A stretch of 64,000 nucleotides of DNA. Source: an uncultured Eremococcus sp. (lineage in GTDB: Bacteria; Bacillota; Bacilli; Lactobacillales; Aerococcaceae). The stretch spans positions 1-64,000 of the forward strand of contig CALUDO010000008.1 of assembly GCA_943914835.1 (NCBI GenBank), in the 5' to 3' direction. A program made the translations under genes and the position numbers. Below, in pieces: positions 16,528 through 28,892 of this stretch. The notes under the pieces were generated by a model. It did not search any database. It was not told where the DNA came from and saw only the letters and a program-made list of their open reading frames with translations. How positions within the stretch are numbered: the stretch's first letter is position 1; every line of letters starts with the position of its first letter.

Positions 16528-16755
16528 ATGGAAGAAGAAATTGTGCAGATAGATGATGATTTTATTACCTTGGGTCAATTATTAAAATATATTGACCTCA
16601 TTCCTTCTGGGGGGATGGCTAAGTGGTATTTATCTGAATATTACGTTTATGTCAATGATGAAGAAGAGATGCGGCGGGGTCGTAAGTTATACGATGGAGA
16701 CTTCATTGAATTTCCACATGAAGAACGTCTCATTCGCATCCAGAAGATTTCTTAG
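16528..16755 (+). CDS. yaaA: S4-domain RNA-binding protein YaaA
   Basis: About 75 aa. A small S4 RNA-binding domain protein (ITLGQLLKYIDLIPSGGMAK, YVYVNDEEEMRRGRKLYDGD, then IEFP) found between dnaN and recF in most Firmicutes; its exact role is unclear. The start is uncertain. GTG at 16510 has no binding site and ATG at 16516 abuts GAGG. ATG at 16528 sits 4 nt after GGGTGA and 12 nt after GAGG and fits family length best. Confidence 0.88.
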   Translation: MEEEIVQIDDDFITLGQLLKYIDLIPSGGMAKWYLSEYYVYVNDEEEMRRGRKLYDGDFIEFPHEERLIRIQKIS

Positions 16756-16773
16756 TAAGCTTATGGTAAGTTC

Positions 16774-19823
<3,050 letters not shown>

Positions 19824-19858
19824 TCCAAGAACTATCATGAATAGAAAGGAATTAAGCT

Positions 19859-22360
19859 ATGACAGAACTATTTGACGACAGAGGTCGTGAATACGAAACA
19901 GTCAATCTTCAAGATGAGATGCGAACATCCTTCTTGGATTACGCCATGAGTGTCATTGTGTCTAGGGCCCTGCCAGATGTGCGGGATGGTCTCAAGCCGG
20001 TCCAACGTCGGATACTCTATGGGATGAATGAACTAGGGGTTACCCCTGATAAGCCTTATAAGAAATCAGCCCGGATTGTTGGGGATGTTATGGGGAAGTA
20101 CCACCCTCATGGCGATTCAGCGATTTATGAAGCTATGGTTCGCATGGCTCAACCCTTCTCTTACCGTGAAATGTTAGTGGATGGTCACGGTAACTTCGGG
20201 TCAGTTGATGGGGATGGCGCTGCTGCTATGCGGTATACTGAGGCTCGTATGTCCAAAATCGCCTTAGAAATGTTACGTGATATCAACAAGGATACGATTG
20301 ACTTCCAAGATAATTATTCTCAAGAAGAGAAGGAACCTGAAGTTCTTCCGGCTCGTTTCCCTAACCTTCTAGTGAATGGGGCTTCGGGGATTGCAGTGGG
20401 GATGGCGACAAATATTCCTCCACATAATTTAGGCGAAGTGATTGATGCGTTGATTCTTCTGATGAAGAACCCAGAAGCCAGTGTGGATGACTTAATGGAG
20501 GTCTTACCAGGCCCTGACTTTCCAACGGGAGCTATGGTTATGGGTAAATCAGGCATTCGTAAGGCATATCAAACGGGTCGCGGCAAAATCCTTGTCCGGT
20601 CCAAAGTAGATATTGAACAATTGGCTAATGAACGTGAGCGGATTGTCGTGACGGAAATCCCTTATGGTGTCAATAAAGCCAACCTTGTGAAACGAATTGC
20701 TGATTTGGCTCGTGATAAGCGTATTGAGGGAATTACTTATGCCAATGATGAATCGGGTCGAGAAGGTATGCGGATAGTCATTGAAGTTCGCCGGGATACT
20801 TCAGCCAGTGTTGTTCTGAATAACTTGTATAAGCACACACCACTGCAAGTATCTTTTGGCTTTAATATGCTGGCGATTGACCAAGGTATTCCTAAGGTAT
20901 TGGGTCTTAAGGATATATTGACTAAGTACCTAGATCATCAAGTTCAAGTCATCCGTCGTAGAACAGCCTATGAGAAACGTAAGGCAGAAAATCGGGCTCA
21001 TATCTTGGAAGGTTTACGAATTGCCTTAGACCATATTGATCAAATTATCCATATTATTCGATCTTCTAAAACCGGTAGTGAAGCCAAGGAAGAATTGATT
21101 GGACAATTTGATCTAACGGATGTCCAAGCTCAAGCCATCTTAGATATGCGTTTGGTTCGTTTAACTGGTTTAGAACGGGACAAAATTGAAAAAGAATATG
21201 CCGATCTCTTAAATCTGATTGACCGCTTGGCAGAAATTCTAGCCAGTCAAGAAAGAGTATATGAAATCATCGAAGATGAACTTAATGATATTCGCAAGCG
21301 ATTCCCAGATCCAAGACGGACCGAGTTACATATTGGTGAAATATCCAATTTAGATGATGAAGCATTAATTGAGGAAGAAAATATTTTAATTGCCCTAACT
21401 TCCAAAGGCTACATTAAGCGGATGACTGATGATGAATTCACTGTTCAGAACCGGGGAGGTCGAGGTGTCAAGGGTATGGGCTTAGGTGATGATGACCATA
21501 TTCAGACCCTGGCTTCATGTTCAACCCATGATACCCTTCTCTTTTTCACCAACCAAGGGAAGGTTTACCGAACTAAGGGCTATGAGGTTCCAGAATATGG
21601 AAGAACAGCCAAGGGTCTACCAATTATCAATTTAATTAATATTGATAAAGGTGAAGAAGTTAAGGCCATGATTTCTGTGGATATTGACCATGATGATCCC
21701 TCTAAGCATTTCTTATTCTTTGTTACCAAGACGGGGACAGTGAAACGGACTCCGATTAGTGATTATTACAATATCCGTAATAATGGTTTAATTGCTTTGA
21801 ACCTTAAAGAAGATGATGAACTTGTTGCTGTCATGGAAAGTGATGGTTCTCAAGCCGTTATTATCGGTACCCATTCTGGACATGCTATGACCTTCTTAGA
21901 ATCTGATGTGCGGTCCATGGGTCGGACAGCCACGGGGGTTAGGGGTATCCGCTTGCGTGACCAAGACTACGTCATTGGGGCCGATATCCTAGCTGACGAT
22001 ACTCAAGTCCTAGTCATTACAGAGAAGGGTTACGGTAAATGTACACCGGCTGACCAGTATACTATCAAGAACCGTGGAGGTCTGGGAGTTAAGACCTCCA
22101 ATATCTCTGATAAATCTGGTCAACTGGCAGGCCTTTTAGTCGTTGATGGTTCAGAAGATATCTTGGTTATGACTAATAAAGGGGTAGCTATTCGAATGGC
22201 CGTTAATTCCATTTCTCAAACTTCTCGTGCCACCCTAGGCGTTAGAATGATTCGTTTAGATGAAGGAGCTCATGTTTCTTCCGTGACTAAGATTTTACAA
22301 GAAGAAAAAGCTTCAGAGCAAGAAGAAGATTCTAAGTCAGCCGATAGCAGTGAAAGATAA
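19859..22360 (+). CDS. gyrA: DNA gyrase subunit A
   Basis: An 833-aa breakage-reunion subunit. The catalytic Tyr is in AMRYTEAR (about 124). The quinolone-determining stretch reads [17 protein letters not shown], with Ser and Glu at the two usual resistance positions. The C-terminal beta-pinwheel carries the GyrA box QNRGGRG. The tail is acidic (Glu/Asp/Ser). It follows gyrB at a 35-nt gap with AAAGGA. Confidence 0.98.
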   Translation: MTELFDDRGREYETVNLQDEMRTSFLDYAMSVIVSRALPDVRDGLKPVQRRILYGMNELGVTPDKPYKKSARIVGDVMGKYHPHGDSAIYEAMVRMAQPFSYREMLVDGHGNFGSVDGDGAAAMRYTEARMSKIALEMLRDINKDTIDFQDNYSQEEKEPEVLPARFPNLLVNGASGIAVGMATNIPPHNLGEVIDALILLMKNPEASVDDLMEVLPGPDFPTGAMVMGKSGIRKAYQTGRGKILVRSKVDIEQLANERERIVVTEIPYGVNKANLVKRIADLARDKRIEGITYANDESGREGMRIVIEVRRDTSASVVLNNLYKHTPLQVSFGFNMLAIDQGIPKVLGLKDILTKYLDHQVQVIRRRTAYEKRKAENRAHILEGLRIALDHIDQIIHIIRSSKTGSEAKEELIGQFDLTDVQAQAILDMRLVRLTGLERDKIEKEYADLLNLIDRLAEILASQERVYEIIEDELNDIRKRFPDPRRTELHIGEISNLDDEALIEEENILIALTSKGYIKRMTDDEFTVQNRGGRGVKGMGLGDDDHIQTLASCSTHDTLLFFTNQGKVYRTKGYEVPEYGRTAKGLPIINLINIDKGEEVKAMISVDIDHDDPSKHFLFFVTKTGTVKRTPISDYYNIRNNGLIALNLKEDDELVAVMESDGSQAVIIGTHSGHAMTFLESDVRSMGRTATGVRGIRLRDQDYVIGADILADDTQVLVITEKGYGKCTPADQYTIKNRGGLGVKTSNISDKSGQLAGLLVVDGSEDILVMTNKGVAIRMAVNSISQTSRATLGVRMIRLDEGAHVSSVTKILQEEKASEQEEDSKSADSSER

Positions 22361-22369
22361 GATTATCTT

Positions 22370-22397
22370 AAGACCTTTCTTGGAAAGGTCTTTTTTT
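22370..22397 (+). terminator. gyrA terminator
   Basis: AAGACCTTTC (22370-22379) pairs with GAAAGGTCTT (22383-22392), 3-nt loop, followed by T7. Confidence 0.85.
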
Positions 22398-22439
22398 GTG
22401 GAACTTGTGTAACAATTTGAAATTTGAATTAAAAATATA

Positions 22440-22520
22440 TTGCATTATCAAGCTTTAAAGCTTATAATTTGTAGATGTGAGTATTTAATTATAAATACTC
22501 TCCTTGCCCTATTTGAGGGC
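22440..22520 (+). promoter_or_regulatory. rpsF promoter and leader hairpins
   Basis: TTGCAT (22440-22445), 17-nt spacer, TATAAT (22463-22468). The predicted 5' leader holds two hairpins: GAGTATTT (22479-22486)/AAATACTC (22493-22500) and GCCCT (22506-22510)/AGGGC (22516-22520). Bacterial rpsF leaders are often bound by S6:S18; I could not match the published motif with confidence. Confidence 0.55.
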
Positions 22521-22547
22521 CATAAGACCATAAGGAGGTGCAGCAAA

Positions 22548-22847
22548 ATGGATCAAACAGTAGAATACGAAATTCTCTATATCATCCGTCCTGATTTAAA
22601 CGATGACGCTAAGAAAGAATTAGTAGAACGTTTCGACAAAATCTTGACTGATAATGGTACAGAAATTATCGAATCAAAAGACTGGGCGAAACGTCGTTTT
22701 GCATATGAGATTAATGATTATAAAGAAGGAATCTATCATTTAATCAATGCAAAAGCGTCTGATTCTAAAGGAATCGACGAATTCGACCGTTTATCATCAA
22801 TCAACCGTGACATCTTGCGTCATATGATTGTTAAGCCTGGTAAATAG
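22548..22847 (+). CDS. rpsF: 30S ribosomal protein S6
   Basis: A 99-aa S6 ([29 protein letters not shown]-like YKEGIYHL), binding 16S rRNA together with S18. The start is the ATG at 22548 with AAGGAGGTG 8 nt upstream; the longer frame to 22440 crosses the promoter. It is first in the conserved rpsF-ssb-rpsR operon. A parS site lies between it and ssb. Confidence 0.97.
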   Translation: MDQTVEYEILYIIRPDLNDDAKKELVERFDKILTDNGTEIIESKDWAKRRFAYEINDYKEGIYHLINAKASDSKGIDEFDRLSSINRDILRHMIVKPGK

Positions 22848-22855
22848 TCTGATAA

Positions 22856-22871
22856 TGTTTCACGTGAAACA
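22856..22871. other. parS: parS centromere site 1
   Basis: TGTTTCACGTGAAACA, a perfect palindrome and exact match to the ParB/Spo0J consensus TGTTNCACGTGAAACA. It sits in the rpsF-ssb gap, about 8-9 kb right of oriC, just upstream of the ssb ribosome binding site. Confidence 0.93.
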
Positions 22872-22889
22872 ATCTAGGAGGTACTTCTA

Positions 22890-23441
22890 ATGAATAGTGT
22901 ACAATTAGTTGGCCGTTTAACACGCGAAGTTGATTTAAGATTTACATCCTCAGGGACAGCGGTAGGTACATTTACCCTTGCCGTAAATCGTTCCTTTACT
23001 AACCAACAGGGCGAACGTGAAGCAGATTTCATCAGATGTGTGATTTGGCGAAAGGCTGCAGAGAATTTCGCTAACTTCACTCGGAAAGGTTCCCTAGTGG
23101 GTGTCGAAGGTCGAATTCAAGTTCGAAATTACGAGAACCAACAAGGTGAACGTGTATATATAACAGAAGTTGTGGTTGATAACTTCCATCTATTAGAATC
23201 TCGTCAAGTGACAGAGCAACGCCCACGTGAAACGGATTCAAATACAGGTGGTCCATTCAATAACAACTACCAGAATAATAATTACAAGGCTAATTCTTAT
23301 TCTAATAATAATTATGACCAACAAAATTCAAATTCAGGGAATGGGTCAGGATTTAATCAAAACTACAATAGTGTAGAGGATTCCCCCTTCTCTCAAGATG
23401 GTAAACATATCGATATTTCAGAAGATGACTTACCATTCTAA
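22890..23441 (+). CDS. ssb: single-stranded DNA-binding protein
   Basis: A 183-aa SSB. The OB fold spans about 1-105 ([52 protein letters not shown]). An Asn/Gly/Gln/Tyr-rich disordered linker follows, and the tail ISEDDLPF recruits partner proteins. It coats single-stranded DNA at the fork. AGGAGG lies before the ATG. Confidence 0.97.
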   Translation: MNSVQLVGRLTREVDLRFTSSGTAVGTFTLAVNRSFTNQQGEREADFIRCVIWRKAAENFANFTRKGSLVGVEGRIQVRNYENQQGERVYITEVVVDNFHLLESRQVTEQRPRETDSNTGGPFNNNYQNNNYKANSYSNNNYDQQNSNSGNGSGFNQNYNSVEDSPFSQDGKHIDISEDDLPF

Positions 23442-23469
23442 TTATATTTAGCAAGGGAGGCTGACAAAT

Positions 23470-23703
23470 ATGGCACAACGTCGTGGTGGAAGACGTAGAA
23501 GAAAAGTTTGCTACTTTAGTGCAAACCATATCGACTACATCGATTATAAAGATGTTGAATTACTTCAACGTTTTATTTCTGACAAGGGTAAGATTTTACC
23601 TCGCCGGGTAACTGGTACGAGTGCAAAATACCAAAGACCATTAGCTGTTGCAATTAAACGTGCACGGATTATGGGTCTGTTACCTTTTGCAGTTAAAGAC
23701 TAA
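23470..23703 (+). CDS. rpsR: 30S ribosomal protein S18
   Basis: A 77-aa basic protein, start [19 protein letters not shown], with [16 protein letters not shown] and [13 protein letters not shown] typical of S18. It pairs with S6 in the 30S platform. It is last in the rpsF-ssb-rpsR operon and followed by a strong terminator that touches the second parS site. Confidence 0.97.
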   Translation: MAQRRGGRRRRKVCYFSANHIDYIDYKDVELLQRFISDKGKILPRRVTGTSAKYQRPLAVAIKRARIMGLLPFAVKD

Positions 23704-23712
23704 TTATAAGAC

Positions 23713-23746
23713 AAAGAAGAGTCTGGATCTCCAGACTCTTCTTTTT
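23713..23746 (+). terminator. rpsR terminator
   Basis: AAAGAAGAGTCTGGA (23713-23727) pairs with TCCAGACTCTTCTTT (23730-23744), then T-rich sequence that runs into parS site 2. Confidence 0.85.
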
Positions 23747-23761
23747 GTTTCACGTGAAACA
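23746..23761. other. parS: parS centromere site 2
   Basis: A second perfect TGTTTCACGTGAAACA, 890 bp from the first, in the rpsR-gdpP gap. Two identical sites this close to the origin point to a ParB-dependent origin segregation system. The parB gene itself is not in the window. Confidence 0.93.
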
Positions 23762-23844
23762 TTTTTGCTAATTCGCTAAATTCCCCTAAATATGGTAAAA
23801 TAAGGCTCATATAGAGTTTCTAGAAAGATTTAAGGAGAAAAAAA

Positions 23845-25851
23845 TTGGATAAGTATAAAGCTTTTATGCGAATGTTTCATTCCTTAGAGATATCTTGGCA
23901 AATCTATTCTATTATTATTCTCTACATTTTAATAATGGTGACTGCTTTCTTTGTGAAGTGGCAGATTGGCTTAATGATGCTCTTTTTATTGTTGATTATA
24001 TTTGTGTTCACCATATTTAACTTTCAAGATTTAGTAAATAACGTTAATGTCCTAGCATCCAATATATCTAAGTCCGCTCAGACGGTTCAAGAGGATGCAA
24101 TGTTTCGGGCTCCAATAGCTATCTTAATCTATGATGAAGAAAATAGGATAAAATGGGTCAACCCCACTTTCCAGCATATATTCACTGGTAAGGACTTGTT
24201 GGGACAGAGTTTAGAGGCCATTGATCCTAAATTGCCTGATTTACTAAGATTGGAAGATGATGATCAGTGGCACCAGATTAAATTTCAGGAGAAGGACTAC
24301 AAGGTCCTCCATCGCCGCGGCAACCATTCTCTCTACTTGCTGGATAATACTGAAGAGATTGGTATTCGTGAGGGAAGACAATACGACAAGTTGGCCTTTG
24401 GTTATCTCTTCTTGGATGATTATAATGAAATCATTGAATCTATGAATGACCGTCAAATTGCCAAATTTGATTCGGACCTATTGTCAGAAATTAATCGCTG
24501 GACCAAGAATCATTCAATCTACTATAAGCGTCTAGATGAAGAAAAATTTATTTTAATCTTTAATATGATGACCTTAAGCAATTTAGAGAAGAATAAATTT
24601 AAATTTTTTGATGACCTACGAGAGAAGAATTATGATAAAAATATTCCTATTTCTATTTCTTTAGGGATTGCTTACCCTGATGGGGATGCTTATGGACTAA
24701 AGGAAGTAGCTCAACAAGCCCAAGAGAACCTTGACCTCGCTTTGGGGCGCGGTGGAGACCAGGTGGTTGTTCGGAGTCAAGAAGGACGCGCCCGTTTCTA
24801 TGGTGGTAAGTCTAATCCAACGGAGAAACGAACCAATATTCGATCTAAATTAGTTTTCCAAGCTCTACAAAGTTCCATTGGGCAGGCAGACCAAGTCCTT
24901 ATCGCTGGCCATATAAAACCCGATACAGATTCTATTGGTTCAGCCTTTGGGATATATAAGATTGTTAAGCAACAGGGTAAAGAAGCCAGAATCATTGTTA
25001 ACCCTGAAGACTTCAATTCTGATATCCAACAACTCTTACAAATAGAGAACGATGACTATGACTTAGATAATGTTCTACTCACTCATGATCAAGCTAAAGA
25101 ATGGATGAGTCCCCACACTTTAATTATTATGGTAGACCATCACCGACCATCACTCAGTGAAGCTAAGGAATTTATTGATAATCATGCGACAATTATTATC
25201 GACCACCATCGCCGAGGAGAAGAATTCCCTTCTAATACAGAATTGTCCTATATAGAGATTTATGCCTCTTCAACAGCTGAATTAATTACGGAATTCTTTA
25301 TGAACATGCGGAACACAAGTCATACACTTAACTCTTTTGAAGCAACGGCTCTTTTGTCAGGGATTATTGTGGATACCAATAATTTCTCAAGTCGGACCGG
25401 GTCACGGACCTTCGATGCAGCGTCCTACCTTAAATCAAGGGGAGCTGATATGACCAAGATCAACCGTCTGCTGAAGGAAGACCTTGATGCCGTTGTGAAA
25501 CGAAATGCCTTTATTGACCAAATGACCATGTTCGGTGATGGCTATGGCATTTCCAAGGGACCGCAGGATCAAGTTGTTGATAATGTTATTGCGGCTCAAT
25601 CAGCGGATGCTATGTTGACGATTAAGGATGTGGAAGCTTCTTTTGTTATCTATCTCAGAGAACAAGATAAGGATCACCAGATTGTAGGTGTCTCGGCCAG
25701 ATCCTTGGGCAATATCAATGTCCAAACGATTATGGAACGAATGGGCGGTGGCGGTCACCTATCTAATGCTGCCACCCAAATTAAAGATAAAACAATCGAT
25801 GAGGTCTATGATGACCTGATTGAATCAATCAAATTTGATATGGAGGAATAA
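23845..25851 (+). CDS. gdpP: cyclic-di-AMP phosphodiesterase GdpP
   Basis: 668 aa, starting at TTG after AAGGAGA. Two N-terminal membrane helices (about 18-65) are followed by a PAS-like domain (about 85-150) and a degenerate GGDEF domain (about 175-310). The DHH/DHHA1 phosphodiesterase (about 340-655) has AGHIKPDTDSIGSA, MVDHHRPS, IDHHRRGE and the C-terminal MGGGGHLSNAA. It degrades the second messenger c-di-AMP, which governs osmolyte uptake and wall stress. Its position next to rplI and dnaB is conserved. Confidence 0.95.
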   Translation: MDKYKAFMRMFHSLEISWQIYSIIILYILIMVTAFFVKWQIGLMMLFLLLIIFVFTIFNFQDLVNNVNVLASNISKSAQTVQEDAMFRAPIAILIYDEENRIKWVNPTFQHIFTGKDLLGQSLEAIDPKLPDLLRLEDDDQWHQIKFQEKDYKVLHRRGNHSLYLLDNTEEIGIREGRQYDKLAFGYLFLDDYNEIIESMNDRQIAKFDSDLLSEINRWTKNHSIYYKRLDEEKFILIFNMMTLSNLEKNKFKFFDDLREKNYDKNIPISISLGIAYPDGDAYGLKEVAQQAQENLDLALGRGGDQVVVRSQEGRARFYGGKSNPTEKRTNIRSKLVFQALQSSIGQADQVLIAGHIKPDTDSIGSAFGIYKIVKQQGKEARIIVNPEDFNSDIQQLLQIENDDYDLDNVLLTHDQAKEWMSPHTLIIMVDHHRPSLSEAKEFIDNHATIIIDHHRRGEEFPSNTELSYIEIYASSTAELITEFFMNMRNTSHTLNSFEATALLSGIIVDTNNFSSRTGSRTFDAASYLKSRGADMTKINRLLKEDLDAVVKRNAFIDQMTMFGDGYGISKGPQDQVVDNVIAAQSADAMLTIKDVEASFVIYLREQDKDHQIVGVSARSLGNINVQTIMERMGGGGHLSNAATQIKDKTIDEVYDDLIESIKFDMEE

Positions 25852-25853
25852 GA

Positions 25854-26306
25854 ATGAAAGTTATATTACTAGAAGATGTTAAGAAACAAGGCAAGAAGGG
25901 TCAAGTCATCGAAGTGGCAGAAGGTTATGGCCGTAATTACCTTATTAAAAACAACTTAGCCAAGGTGGCTGACCAGGCAGCTATGAACAGTCTCAAAGCT
26001 AAACGTAAAGCAGAAGCTAAACTAGAAGCTGAAGAATTAGCAGAAGCTAAGGAAATCAAAGAAAAAATTGAAGCCGAGGATACTATTGTTGAAATTAAAG
26101 CTAAGATTGGTGAAGATGGACGTCTCTTCGGAACCATACCTTCTAAACAAATCGCTGAAGAATTAGAGGCCCAATATAATATTTCAGTAGACAAGCGTAA
26201 AATTCAACTTGGTGACAACTTATCAGCCTTAGGACATTATAATGTGGATGTTCGCTTGAATCCCGAAGTGACAGCCAAGATTCGAGTGAATGTGGTTGAA
26301 GCATAA
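25854..26306 (+). CDS. rplI: 50S ribosomal protein L9
   Basis: A 150-aa L9 with the N-terminal rRNA-binding domain MKVILLEDVKKQGKKGQVIE, the GYGRNYLI signature, the long central helix rich in Ala/Glu/Lys (about 45-78) and the C-terminal domain (GRLFGTIPSKQIA). It starts 2 nt after gdpP. Confidence 0.97.
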   Translation: MKVILLEDVKKQGKKGQVIEVAEGYGRNYLIKNNLAKVADQAAMNSLKAKRKAEAKLEAEELAEAKEIKEKIEAEDTIVEIKAKIGEDGRLFGTIPSKQIAEELEAQYNISVDKRKIQLGDNLSALGHYNVDVRLNPEVTAKIRVNVVEA

Positions 26307-26329
26307 TATAGCCAAGAATTATATTTCTA

Positions 26330-26362
26330 AAGACCTAAGAGCATTCTTAGGTCTTATTATTA
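26330..26362 (+). terminator. rplI terminator
   Basis: AAGACCTAAGA (26330-26340) pairs with TCTTAGGTCTT (26345-26355); loop GCAT; followed by an AT-rich rather than pure T tract, so strength is uncertain. Confidence 0.6.
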
Positions 26363-26458
26363 TATAATTATATATGTTTTTAGTCTTTAGTTAGTGGCAT
26401 CCTAAAGGGTCTTTGTGTATAATTGGGAAGACGCATAAAATGATAGAGGTGAAGCAAA

Positions 26459-27829
26459 GTGGAGGCATTAGAAAATCAATCAATTCCTTATAGTGAAGAA
26501 GCTGAAAGGTCAGTCCTAGGGGCCCTAATTGTGGATCCAATCAAGATGGCAACCGTAACCCCCCTCTTAGAGGAAAATTACTTCTATAAAAGCAAGCATC
26601 AACAAATCTATGCTGCAATGACTAAAGTATATGATGATTCGGGGGCTTTAGACCTCATTGTCCTTGCTGAGCAATTAGAGGCATATGACCAATTAGAAAG
26701 TATTGGTGGACGTGACTATTTACTTGATTTAATTAATGGCATTTCTTCCACTGTAAATATCGAGCATTATGCCCGTATTGTACGTGAGAAACACATTCTT
26801 CGAGAATTGATAGCTGCTAGCCGTAGTATTAGCAATAAAGCTTTTGACCAAGGAGACGATGTTCAAAACATTATCGACTACAGTGAACGTCTCATTCTAT
26901 CGATTGGAGAAGGGTCACAGAATAATCGCTTGAAAGAAATTCGAAATTTGATGAAGGAAGCCATCGATAAGGTGGAAGAACTATCCGAAAGCACTGGGGA
27001 ACTCCCAGGCCTAGCCAGTGGCTATCCTGAATTGGACCGGGTGACAAATGGCTTTCAGCCTGACCAGTTGATTATTATTGCTGCTCGTCCTGCCGTTGGT
27101 AAGTCAGCCTTTGCTTTGAATATTGCCCAGAATGTAGCTACCAAAAGTAGCCGTCCTGTAGCTATCTTCTCCCTAGAAATGTCTGCCTTGGACATGGTTA
27201 ATCGGATGATTTGTGCTGAGGGAAATATTAATGCATCAAATCTAAGAACAGGCTCCCTTACCGATGAGGAGTGGTCTTCCCTATTCGTGGTACAGAATAT
27301 CTTAGGTAAGGCCCCTGTATATATTGATGACTCGGCAGGGATCAAGGTTTCAGAGATTCGGGCCAAGTGTCGCCGCTTGAAACAAGAACGACCCGACCTA
27401 GGCCTCATTATTATTGATTACTTACAATTGATTGAAGGAAATGGTCGAGAGAACCGACAACAAGAAGTTTCCGAGATTTCTCGTCAATTGAAACGCCTAG
27501 CCAAAGAACTAAATGTTCCTGTCGTCGCCCTGTCTCAGTTATCTCGGGGCTTGGAACACCGGCAGAACAAGCGCCCGATGTTGTCGGATATTCGGGAGTC
27601 TGGATCCATTGAACAGGATGCTGATATTGTAGCCTTCCTCTACCGGGAAGATTACCATCAGAAAGAAGATGAAGAAGATGGCGGTCAAATGGATGACCTG
27701 CCTGATAATACGGTAGAAGTCATTATTGCTAAGAACCGATCTGGAGCTCGGGATACCGTGAATCTCTTGTTTAAGAAGGAATATAATAAGTTCTCGTCTC
27801 TTTCTTATCGAGAAGACTACAATATCTAA
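26459..27829 (+). CDS. dnaB: replicative DNA helicase
   Basis: A 456-aa hexameric helicase (dnaC in Bacillus nomenclature). The N-terminal domain spans about 1-150 (PYSEEAERSVLGALIVD). The RecA-like domain has Walker A AARPAVGKSAFALN (about 200), FSLEMSA, Walker B LIIIDYLQLI, and QLSRGLEHRQNKRPMLSDIR. GTG start after an AGAGGTGA site. It unwinds DNA ahead of the fork. No intein or insertion is seen. Confidence 0.97.
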   Translation: MEALENQSIPYSEEAERSVLGALIVDPIKMATVTPLLEENYFYKSKHQQIYAAMTKVYDDSGALDLIVLAEQLEAYDQLESIGGRDYLLDLINGISSTVNIEHYARIVREKHILRELIAASRSISNKAFDQGDDVQNIIDYSERLILSIGEGSQNNRLKEIRNLMKEAIDKVEELSESTGELPGLASGYPELDRVTNGFQPDQLIIIAARPAVGKSAFALNIAQNVATKSSRPVAIFSLEMSALDMVNRMICAEGNINASNLRTGSLTDEEWSSLFVVQNILGKAPVYIDDSAGIKVSEIRAKCRRLKQERPDLGLIIIDYLQLIEGNGRENRQQEVSEISRQLKRLAKELNVPVVALSQLSRGLEHRQNKRPMLSDIRESGSIEQDADIVAFLYREDYHQKEDEEDGGQMDDLPDNTVEVIIAKNRSGARDTVNLLFKKEYNKFSSLSYREDYNI

Positions 27830-27849
27830 TCTATTATTCAATCGTGCAT

Positions 27850-27943
27850 AAAATAACCCTGGAAGACAATATTTTCGAGTCAGCCTTATTTGAAAGATTA
27901 AGACTGATTGGGTAGAAAATGTCTGTCTAACCAGGGTTATTTT
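27850..27943. repeat. 94-bp nested three-tier inverted repeat
   Basis: Outer arms AAAATAACCCTGG (27850-27862) and CCAGGGTTATTTT (27931-27943) enclose a middle stem AGAC..ATTTTC / GAAAATGTCT (27864-27876 / 27915-27924) and an apical stem TCAG.CTTA / TAAG.CTGA (27880-27888 / 27899-27907). It lies between the convergent dnaB and cation transporter genes. With T runs outside the stem it can act as a two-way terminator, but it is larger and more layered than any other terminator here; a small MITE is an alternative. Confidence 0.6.
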
Positions 27944-27944
27944 T

Positions 27945-28841
27945 TTATGGGAGATAGGGTTCAACATGGACATCTACATCGTAGACACCAAAGTTATAAA
28001 TGAGGATTTCTTCAACTTCTTCGGTAATCTTATGCGATTCAATAACACTTAAATGACCATCAATTTCAATGGCCACGTCTACATAGGTGTGGTCACCGTT
28101 GACTCGGGCACGAATGGCTCGAATATTTCGAACCTGAGGGTGGACGAGAATCTGCTGTCGGTATTTCTTTAGAAGTTCTTGTGAGAAGCCGTCTGATAGG
28201 ACAAAAGTGGATTCTGAGAAAATTTGATAGGCAGAGAAGATAATTAATCCACCTATGATAATGGCTAAGAGGGTATCGAGGAAGGGAAGCCCTAATTTGC
28301 TACTAAAGGGACTGAGAATTGAAGTGAGAGAAATTAAGATATCATTTCGCATATCTCTGGCTGTGGCCAAAAGTCCCATACTATTATTAGCCCGGGCTAG
28401 GCCTTTAATATAACGATAGCAGAGATAGAGAATGATGGCAGAGAAGCATCCAATCCAGAGTGTTTCTTGACTGGGTGTTTGATAGTCTTCTTGGATTAGA
28501 CTATTTATTCCACTGTTTATGACATTGAAACCTAGGAAGAACATAATTAAGGAGACATCAAAAGAAGATATGGCTTCATATTTGTCGTGACCAAAGCGGT
28601 GGTTGTCATCGGCAGGACGTTTAGCAATTTTTAAGCCAATAAAGATGGTCAGAGAGGAAATGATGTCACTTAAGTTGTTCAGACCGTCTGCATGAAGGGT
28701 GGCTGAATGAAAGAAAGCGGCTGATATTAATTTAGCCCCGGCTAAAAATAAGTAAACAAGAATCCCAACCAGGGCTCCTTTAGAAGCACTTTGGTTGGGA
28801 TGTTTATCGTTGGGTTTCTTGGGGAGGGATGATTGGCTCAT
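27945..28841 (-). CDS. cation diffusion facilitator, probable metal exporter
   Basis: A 298-aa CDF transporter with about six membrane helices (25-205) and a cytoplasmic ferredoxin-like domain (about 215-298). In helix 2 it has HADGLNNLSDI, giving an NxxxD metal motif; NHRFGHDKYEAISS follows. The Asn at the first binding position resembles manganese exporters such as MntE rather than zinc exporters (family knowledge), so Mn(II) efflux is my inference. It shares the minus strand with the upstream peptidase gene (51-nt gap). Both run against the replication-fork direction used by their neighbours. Confidence 0.85.
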   Translation of the reverse strand: MSQSSLPKKPNDKHPNQSASKGALVGILVYLFLAGAKLISAAFFHSATLHADGLNNLSDIISSLTIFIGLKIAKRPADDNHRFGHDKYEAISSFDVSLIMFFLGFNVINSGINSLIQEDYQTPSQETLWIGCFSAIILYLCYRYIKGLARANNSMGLLATARDMRNDILISLTSILSPFSSKLGLPFLDTLLAIIIGGLIIFSAYQIFSESTFVLSDGFSQELLKKYRQQILVHPQVRNIRAIRARVNGDHTYVDVAIEIDGHLSVIESHKITEEVEEILIYNFGVYDVDVHVEPYLP

Positions 28842-28892
28842 GGTTAATAGGCTCCTCCTTTGAGCATAATGGATACATGAATATGGAAATGT

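Noticed and set aside
19859..22360. Quinolone resistance change in gyrA
   Set aside because: The critical Ser and Glu positions in [10 protein letters not shown] are wild type.
22440..22547. Confident S6:S18 leader RNA
   Set aside because: Two hairpins are present but the conserved S18-binding trinucleotide arrangement could not be matched.
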